Shown: piece by piece, positions 57,451 through 64,000 of the stretch
Layout of the letters: each line of letters opens with the position of its first letter
How positions within the stretch are numbered: the stretch's first letter is position 1
Assembly: GCA_016869535.1 (NCBI GenBank)
Contig: VGDX01000001.1
Coordinates: 248,001 to 312,000, forward strand
Length of the DNA: 64,000 bases
Direction of reading: 5' to 3'
Origin: Alphaproteobacteria bacterium
GTDB lineage: Bacteria; Pseudomonadota; Alphaproteobacteria; Rhizobiales; Methyloligellaceae
Notes under the pieces: model-generated
Told to the model about the DNA's origin: nothing
The model's input: only the letters and a program-made list of their open reading frames with translations
The model's database searches: none
Position numbers and translations under genes: made by a program

Positions 57451-58977
57451 CTAGAGGGTGAGGGGAGGCAGGTCTTGGGCTTTCGGCAGTTCGCGCGCAT
57501 ACCACGCCCGAAGCTTAGACAAAGCCGGGTGGGCCAGGTCCCGCTCAAGATAGCGCGTGACCCGCGGGATATGAGCAAGATAGCCGCGCTTGCCGTCACG
57601 TTTCGCCAATCGAGCAAAGATGCCGAGGATCTTAGAGTTGCGTTGGGCGCCGAGCGTTGCGTAGAGCGAGACAAACTGATCGCTCGAAAAGTGCTGGCTT
57701 TGCGCGCCTCGGTCGGCACAGTAGCGAGCGAGAAGCTCCGCTTCAAGCGCTTCCGGCACGTCGAGCCGGGCGTCCTGGAGGAGCGACACGAGGTCATAGG
57801 CGAGCGGCCCCAAAAGCGCGTCCTGGAAGTCGAGGATGCCGACCCGGCGCGCCCCCTCCCTGTCGGGCAGCCAAATCAGGTTCGGCGAGTGGTAGTCGCG
57901 CAACACCCAGCCGAGGTCCGATTCGGCCGCTTGCTCGAGGAGCGGCCGCCACAGGGCGGTAAATTCCTCACGGCTTTTGGCCGGTATTTCCTTGCCGTGC
58001 AGCGCCGGCCAGAGCCAGTCGATGAGGAGCGAGGCCTCGGTCAGCATGGCGTCGGCGTCATAGCGGGGAAGCTGATAAGGCGCATGACCTTCGACGGCAA
58101 GGCTCTTGGGCGGAGGGTTCTCGGCAAGCACGAGCAGGGCCTCCATGGCCGGGCCGTAAAGCTCGCCAAGCGGGCGGCCTTTGGCCACTTCGCTGCCGAA
58201 CACGAGATCGCCGAGGTCCTCCAGGATGAGAAAGCCCCGATCGAGATCGAAGGCATAGATCATTGGTGCGGAGAGTCCGCATGCGGTGAGCGCGTGCGCT
58301 ATCGCCACGAAGGGAGTTACGTTTTCGGCGAGATGCACGAGCGCGCTGTAAGGTTTGCCGTCGCGGATCGGCGGCCCGTCGGGTTGCGGCGGTGAATTCA
58401 TCAAAATTGCGGTACGGTCGGGTAGGACGAGGCGGGCATAGCTCCGCGTCGAAGCATCGCCGAGAAGATAACGGGCAGGCGCCTCGGCATAAGGCGTCTC
58501 GTCAAGAAATATAGTGAGCGCCTTGAGGCGCAGAAGTCGCGCCTCCCAGTCGCCGTGGCCGGTTAGCACGATGCGGCGAAGGTTGGGCTCCGCCGTCTCA
58601 TCCATGGCGATGTCGAGACGGTCGGCGGGGAGCCAGCGCTCCGCGCGCTCAGGCCATTCGATCATCACGGCGCCTTCACGCAATTCATCATCGAGGCCGA
58701 GCTGGTCGATCTCGCCGGGCTCAAGCCGGTAGAAATCGCAATGGGTAAGCGTGAGCCGCGGCGTCTCGTAGCGCTGCATCAACGCGAAGGTCGGACTCGG
58801 CACTTCTTCCTCATCACCGAGGCGGGTGACGATCGCCCGCGCCAAGGTGGTCTTCCCCGCTCCGAGCGGACCGCTCAGCGCGATGACATCGCCCGGTTTC
58901 AGGATCAGGGCGAGGCGGCTGGCGAGAAGGTCGAGCCGGACGAGGTCGACGTCGTCAAGACTCCATGCGGCGCTCAT
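57451..58977 (-). CDS. Fusion: TsaE tRNA-modification ATPase plus AmgK-like sugar kinase
   Basis: A 508-residue fusion. Residues 1-145 are TsaE, ATPase of the t6A37 tRNA threonylcarbamoylation complex, with Walker A GPLGAGKTT at 36-44 and FYRLEPGEIDQLGLDDELREG. Residues about 150-508 are an aminoglycoside-phosphotransferase-like kinase with FLILEDLGD, the catalytic LRDYHSPNLIWL and metal-binding GILDFQDALLGPLAYDL, fitting AmgK (anomeric MurNAc/GlcNAc kinase). It overlaps divL by four bases (ATGA). The fusion is known in Hyphomicrobiales. Confidence 0.9.
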   Translation of the reverse strand: MSAAWSLDDVDLVRLDLLASRLALILKPGDVIALSGPLGAGKTTLARAIVTRLGDEEEVPSPTFALMQRYETPRLTLTHCDFYRLEPGEIDQLGLDDELREGAVMIEWPERAERWLPADRLDIAMDETAEPNLRRIVLTGHGDWEARLLRLKALTIFLDETPYAEAPARYLLGDASTRSYARLVLPDRTAILMNSPPQPDGPPIRDGKPYSALVHLAENVTPFVAIAHALTACGLSAPMIYAFDLDRGFLILEDLGDLVFGSEVAKGRPLGELYGPAMEALLVLAENPPPKSLAVEGHAPYQLPRYDADAMLTEASLLIDWLWPALHGKEIPAKSREEFTALWRPLLEQAAESDLGWVLRDYHSPNLIWLPDREGARRVGILDFQDALLGPLAYDLVSLLQDARLDVPEALEAELLARYCADRGAQSQHFSSDQFVSLYATLGAQRNSKILGIFARLAKRDGKRGYLAHIPRVTRYLERDLAHPALSKLRAWYARELPKAQDLPPLTL

Positions 58978-61208
58978 CCCGCTGACTTATAGACCTTGAG
59001 ATCGAGCTCCGCCTGCCCTTCCGTCTTTTGCCTGATCGGCAGCAGCACGGTGACGCGCGTTCCCTGGCCCGGCGTGGAGGACAGCTTGACGCGGCCGCCA
59101 TGCAGCTCGGCAAGATTCTTGACGATGGAAAGGCCAAGACCCGCGCCGCGATGGCGCGATCCGAGCGAGCGGCTTTCGAAACGTTCGAACACGGCCTGCT
59201 GGAAGTCCTCCGGAATGCCCACACCCTGGTCCTCGACGGTGAAGGCGAGCATAGAATCGTCGCGCGCACAAGTCAGCGAGATCCGTCCTCCTGCGGTGGA
59301 GAAACCGATGGCGTTGGACAAAAGATTATAGAGGATCTGGGTCACGCGCTTGCCGTCGGCGGTGAGGCTGTGGATGCCCGGCTCGATGCCGATATAGAGC
59401 GCAAGATCGTTCTGCTTCAGCCGCTCCTCCACGCCCTGCACCGCCTGATCGAGCACGTCGTGCACCCGCACATCGGAGAGCTTCAGCTCGAGCACGCCGG
59501 CATCAATGGTGGCGAGATCGAGAATGTCATCGACGATGGCGAGCAGCGTGCGGCCCGATAGGCGGATGTCGGCAAGATAATCGTGCTGCTTGTCGGTGAG
59601 CGGTCCGGCGATGGGACTGGCGAGCAGCTCGCTGAAGCCGATGATGTTGGTTAGTGGCGTGCGCAGCTCGTAGGACACATGGCTGATGAAGGCGTTCTTG
59701 AGCCGATCGGCGGCTTCGAGCGCGTGCGCGCGCTCGATCAGGGCGCGCTCGACGCGTTTCGAATCCGACACATCGACATAGGTGAGGAGCGTGCCGCCGT
59801 CGGGGAGCGGCAGCACGGCGCAGGCGAGCACGCTGCCGTCGGAACGGTCGATCTGGCTCTCATAGGGGTGACGCTCGGCAACGATAGCGGTTACGGCCGC
59901 CTTGGTGCGTTCCCATTCTCCAGGCGCGTCATAGAGGCCGCTGCACCACGCGATGATGTCGTCGATATGCGGCTCGGCGTCGAGCTGGCTTTCGCTTAAT
60001 TGCCAGATTGTGGCGAAGGCGCGATTATAGAGGCGCAGGCGGCCGCTCGGGGCGAACACCGCGACCCCTTCACGCAAAGTGTCGAGCGTTTCCCGCTGGA
60101 CCTGGATCAGCGCGTTGTAGCGGCTCTCGAGCGCGAGACGCTCGGTGACGTTCTCGTAGAGATAGGTGATGCCGCCATCGCTGTCGCTGTCGGCGACCAC
60201 GTGCAGGGTCCGGCCGTCGGGAAGATGCCACTGATCCTCGATCTGGGCGTTGGTGCCATAGACAGACAGCCACGCCGTTTTCCATTCACGGTAGTCGGCC
60301 TTCTCGGGTAGCCGCCGCGCCTGGCGCAGGCGATCGAGAATCTCGCCATCGCGCGGGTGGTTCGCGAGCCAATCCAAGTCGAGCTGCCATAATGCGACAT
60401 AGGCCTGATTGAAATGCGTGAGCCGCTGCTCGACATCGAACACGGCAAAGGCGGTGGCGAGACGATCGAAGCTGCGGAAACGGGTTTCGAGGCTTGGCTT
60501 TGATTCGGCCTTGCTGCGCTCTCGGTCATTTTCTGCCTCGAGCAAACCGCGCAAAGCAGCGACCTGCTCTTCGAGTTCTTGATGCCGGATGGCGAGATTG
60601 GCGCGCCCGATCTGCTCATCGGTACTCTGACGCAGCTTTAACATAAGTGTATGACCGGCGGCGCGGCCATCGGCTTCGACATATCTGTCGCGCTGCGTGC
60701 GAAGTGTCAGTGTGAAGACTTCGCCCCGGTCTTGCAGAGCTTGCATGGCCGCGACCAGCGCAGAGGCGGAAGTTTCGTCGAGCCAGGCGGCGAAATGCAG
60801 AATCCTACTCGCTTCGCTCGGCACGCCCAGTTCTGGCGCCAGGGTGGCGGCGAGCAGTTCCGGTTTGCCAACTTCGTCGACGGTGAGAAGCGCTTGCGGC
60901 TCGGCGGCGAGCACCTTGTCGAGCATGGTCTCGTGCAGGCGATAAAGCTCGGCCTCATGCTTCGCGGCGATCTCGGCCTTGCGCGCGCGCTCGGTGGTAC
61001 GCAGGCAAGCGATAGCCGTGCCCACGGCGAAGGCGATGATGCCGAGATTGACGCCGAGCATGAGGAGCGTCTGCGCGTCGATAGGGGCTACGCCGGAAGC
61101 AGCGTGCGCCGCCTCCGCGATGACGATCGCAATGATGAAGGCAGAGACGCGTGACAGCTTCTCAGGCCACCTTGATGAAGGTGCAGCCTTGCCCCCGCTG
61201 GTCCGCAT
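58974..61208 (-). CDS. divL: DivL-type sensor kinase with Tyr in the H-box
   Basis: A 744-residue membrane kinase. A membrane segment is at about 48-68; coiled coil and PAS domains follow (near 240-350 and 370-480). The DHp helix reads FISHVSYELRTPLTNIIGF: the phospho-acceptor histidine is replaced by Tyr513, the hallmark of Caulobacter DivL. The ATPase domain keeps N box NLLSNAIGFS, G1 DQGVGIP and G2 RGAGLGLS. DivL controls CckA and thus CtrA phosphorylation in the alphaproteobacterial cell cycle. GAGGGG precedes the ATG. Upstream is ahcY; downstream tsaE-amgK. Confidence 0.9.
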   Translation of the reverse strand: MRTSGGKAAPSSRWPEKLSRVSAFIIAIVIAEAAHAASGVAPIDAQTLLMLGVNLGIIAFAVGTAIACLRTTERARKAEIAAKHEAELYRLHETMLDKVLAAEPQALLTVDEVGKPELLAATLAPELGVPSEASRILHFAAWLDETSASALVAAMQALQDRGEVFTLTLRTQRDRYVEADGRAAGHTLMLKLRQSTDEQIGRANLAIRHQELEEQVAALRGLLEAENDRERSKAESKPSLETRFRSFDRLATAFAVFDVEQRLTHFNQAYVALWQLDLDWLANHPRDGEILDRLRQARRLPEKADYREWKTAWLSVYGTNAQIEDQWHLPDGRTLHVVADSDSDGGITYLYENVTERLALESRYNALIQVQRETLDTLREGVAVFAPSGRLRLYNRAFATIWQLSESQLDAEPHIDDIIAWCSGLYDAPGEWERTKAAVTAIVAERHPYESQIDRSDGSVLACAVLPLPDGGTLLTYVDVSDSKRVERALIERAHALEAADRLKNAFISHVSYELRTPLTNIIGFSELLASPIAGPLTDKQHDYLADIRLSGRTLLAIVDDILDLATIDAGVLELKLSDVRVHDVLDQAVQGVEERLKQNDLALYIGIEPGIHSLTADGKRVTQILYNLLSNAIGFSTAGGRISLTCARDDSMLAFTVEDQGVGIPEDFQQAVFERFESRSLGSRHRGAGLGLSIVKNLAELHGGRVKLSSTPGQGTRVTVLLPIRQKTEGQAELDLKVYKSAG

Positions 61209-61381
61209 GGTCCCCTCGCTCCACGCCGCCGCTCCATGGCCTTACATCCGCCTCGCTTCGATTGAGTGTCGAAGACATGACGCGGGCCGGTCCAAACTCG
61301 CGACCCTCAAGGCGAATCAGATTGAGATTAGCCGCTTCGTGGAGTCTTGCCCACCATCGCGCGCAGTATGATCTGTCATAC

Positions 61382-62773
<1,392 letters not shown>

Positions 62774-62795
62774 ACGCTCCGCTCCGGGTGTATAA

Positions 62796-62819
62796 AGATA
62801 TAAAGAAGTCCTTATATCT
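62796..62819. promoter_or_regulatory. Palindromic operator, SahR-like, over the ahcY promoter
   Basis: AGATATAA at 62796-62803 and TTATATCT at 62812-62819 are perfect 8-bp inverted arms around an 8-base centre. It lies 22 nt upstream of the ahcY start and overlaps the -10 region, suited to repression. ArsR-family SahR regulators that sense S-adenosylhomocysteine bind A/T-rich palindromes before ahcY genes in proteobacteria; the identity of the regulator is inference and no SahR gene is in this window. Confidence 0.5.
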
Positions 62820-62841
62820 TACTTGAGACGCTTGGAGTCAA
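62811..62841 (-). promoter_or_regulatory. Likely ahcY promoter
   Basis: On the minus strand TTGACT (62836-62841) and TATAAG (62811-62816) are separated by 19 nt, a little longer than optimal; an alternative -10, GATATA, gives 17. The start would fall near 62804, inside the palindrome. Confidence 0.45.
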
Positions 62842-62922
62842 GCCCACCCTGGACTGGAAATCCGGCCTCCGCGTGGTAGATAGCCTGCCAGCCTAAGGGA
62901 AGGCCGGTATAGGAACCGCAGC

Positions 62923-63684
62923 ATGACCGCATTCAGCGTGGCCACGATCGTCCTCGTCTGCGTCCTTGCCGGCGCGCTGTCCGGCATGCTTTTGAGCAAT
63001 GTCTTGCCCAAGGAGCATTTGAGCAGCGACGCCAAGGACGTCATCAAGGTGACGATGGCCATGATCGCCACACTCGCGGCGCTCGTGCTTGGTCTTTTGA
63101 CCGCCTCGGCCAAGAACTCACTCGACGACAAGGAGAATGCGGTGAAGGCCTGGGCATCGCAGGTCATTCTGCTCGATCGCACGCTCGCCGAATACGGACC
63201 GGAGACGCAGCAAGCGCGCGATCTCTTGAAGCGGACGGTTGCCATGCGGATCAACCAGGTCTGGTCAGGCAGCGACCAACATGTGTCACCAGAAATTCTC
63301 ACCAAAGGCCAAGGCATCGAGGGCGTTCAGCAGGCGCTACTCGCGCTGACCCCCGAAAACGATGCGCAGCGTTGGCTTAAATCGACGGCGCTTGAGATCA
63401 CCAAAAACATCGCGGCAAGCCGCTGGCTCATGGCCCAGCAGATAGCGAGCAATATGCGCTGGGCGTTTCTGGTCGTGCTGATCTTTTGGCTCTCGGTCAT
63501 CTTCGCGAGTTTCGGCCTGTTCGCGCCGCGAAATTACCTCGTCGTCGCGGCGCTGTTCGTCGCGGGATTGTCGGTCGCCGGGTCAATCTTCCTCATCCTC
63601 GAGATGGATCAGCCCTATAGCGGGTTCATCAAGGTGAGACCGGATCCGCTGCGATTGGCGCTCGAGCAGCTAGGGCATCCATGA
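62923..63684 (+). CDS. DUF4239 (bestrophin-like) membrane protein
   Basis: A 253-residue protein with four hydrophobic segments: two near the N-terminus (VATIVLVCVLAGALSGMLL and VTMAMIATLAALVLGLLTA) and two near the C-terminus (WAFLVVLIFWLSVIFASFG and NYLVVAALFVAGLSVAGSIF). The layout and the GFIKVRPDPLRLALEQLG end match the DUF4239 family, sometimes called bestrophin-like; function unknown. The stop overlaps the next gene (ATGA), so the two are co-translated. It is divergent from ahcY. Confidence 0.85.
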   Translation: MTAFSVATIVLVCVLAGALSGMLLSNVLPKEHLSSDAKDVIKVTMAMIATLAALVLGLLTASAKNSLDDKENAVKAWASQVILLDRTLAEYGPETQQARDLLKRTVAMRINQVWSGSDQHVSPEILTKGQGIEGVQQALLALTPENDAQRWLKSTALEITKNIAASRWLMAQQIASNMRWAFLVVLIFWLSVIFASFGLFAPRNYLVVAALFVAGLSVAGSIFLILEMDQPYSGFIKVRPDPLRLALEQLGHP

Positions 63685-64000
63685 GCGACGAGGCGAGGCT
63701 GGCGGCGAACAAGCTGATCGGCCGGCGGGTGCTGGTCGAACTCTGGGGCGAAGGCAGACTCGAAGTCGCCGACGAACTCTATGCACCCGATTATGTCGAT
63801 CATGTCGGCCGCGGGCCGGAAGCTTCGCGCGTGATGCGGCCTGAGGGCATCAAGCAGGCGGTGACGCTGTTCCGCACGGCCTTCCCCGATCTAACTTATG
63901 TCGTCGAGGCGCAACTCGCCGAGGGCGAACTGGTCTTAAGCCGCTTCTCGGCCAGCGGCACGCAGACGGGCGAATTTCTCGGCTTGCGTCCTTCTGGAAA
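63681..64000 (+). CDS. Ester cyclase / SnoaL-like protein (3' end outside window)
   Basis: The first 106 codons of a gene that runs off the window. The sequence LVELWGEGRLEVADELYAPDYVDHV, then GIKQAVTLFRTAFPDLTYVVEAQLAEGELVLSRFSASGTQTGEF, is typical of the SnoaL-like polyketide cyclase family, whose NTF2-type fold houses very varied enzymes and proteins of unknown role. Complete members are about 130-150 residues, so perhaps 30-40 residues are missing. Confidence 0.8.
   Translation, partial: MSDEARLAANKLIGRRVLVELWGEGRLEVADELYAPDYVDHVGRGPEASRVMRPEGIKQAVTLFRTAFPDLTYVVEAQLAEGELVLSRFSASGTQTGEFLGLRPSG

Overview
The window is a GC-rich, densely packed chromosomal segment of an alphaproteobacterium, most likely a member of the Hyphomicrobiales (Rhizobiales). 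The evidence is gene order and lineage-typical genes: lptC-lptA-lptB-rpoN-hpf-ptsN; tRNA-Ala, a TIGR02300 protein, aroA-cmk-rpsA; trpF-trpB-trpA-accD-folC; a TsaE/sugar-kinase fusion next to addB-addA-trxA; DUF1150; and a DivL-type kinase with tyrosine in place of the phospho-acceptor histidine. There is no integrase, transposase, phage gene, CRISPR array, rRNA operon or replication origin. The assignment is by pattern recognition, without a database search.

Layout. 0-4.4 kb: SRAP (YedK), an SGNH-like secreted protein, an MFS carrier, HdeD, a possible small RNA, and a DUF4258/DUF2283 pair behind lepA. 4.4-9.2 kb: lepA, a small secreted protein, a molybdopterin enzyme with its cytochrome b partner, and an RTX protein. 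9.4-14.2 kb: GMC oxidoreductase, CapA-like protein, lipid kinase and surE. 14.3-19.2 kb: translation cluster pheT-pheS-rplT-rpmI-infC read on the minus strand, with infC apparently starting at ATC. 19.2-26.3 kb: glycosyltransferase, hydrolase, an orphan HicB with a hicA remnant, an SDR, queG, GST, uppP, an NDUFA9-like SDR and tRNA-Leu(CAG).

26.3-32.6 kb: ribonuclease D, the lipopolysaccharide export genes lptCAB, rpoN, hpf and ptsN. 32.6-37.8 kb: a patchwork of accessory genes (penicillin-binding-like hydrolase, FAD oxidase, DUF1150, two small repeat or beta-helix proteins, msrA, a methyltransferase) sitting between conserved backbone blocks. 37.8-49.7 kb: tRNA-Ala(GGC), TIGR02300, aroA-cmk, rpsA, sppA, ihfB, lapA, trpFBA, accD and folC. 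49.7-62.8 kb, minus strand: ahcY, divL, tsaE-amgK, murU-like, addB, addA and trxA; five genes from divL to addA are joined by short overlaps or a 9-nt gap. The window ends with a DUF4239 membrane protein and a truncated SnoaL-like ester cyclase.

Most of this is housekeeping: envelope building and recycling (uppP, lptCAB, the amgK/murU-like pair, CapA, lipid kinase), translation (lepA, pheST, infC, rpmI, rplT, rpsA, hpf), tryptophan and aromatic synthesis, DNA repair (SRAP, addAB), nitrogen/phosphotransfer regulation (rpoN, ptsN) and cell-cycle signalling (divL). I do not see a clear new multi-gene system. The most interesting items are local: the non-AUG infC start, the hicA remnant spliced onto a neighbouring gene, a palindrome over the ahcY promoter, the Tyr-type DivL, a pentad-repeat mini-solenoid facing a one-domain beta-helix protein, a Shine-Dalgarno-sequestering hairpin, and a possible terminator-bounded small RNA.
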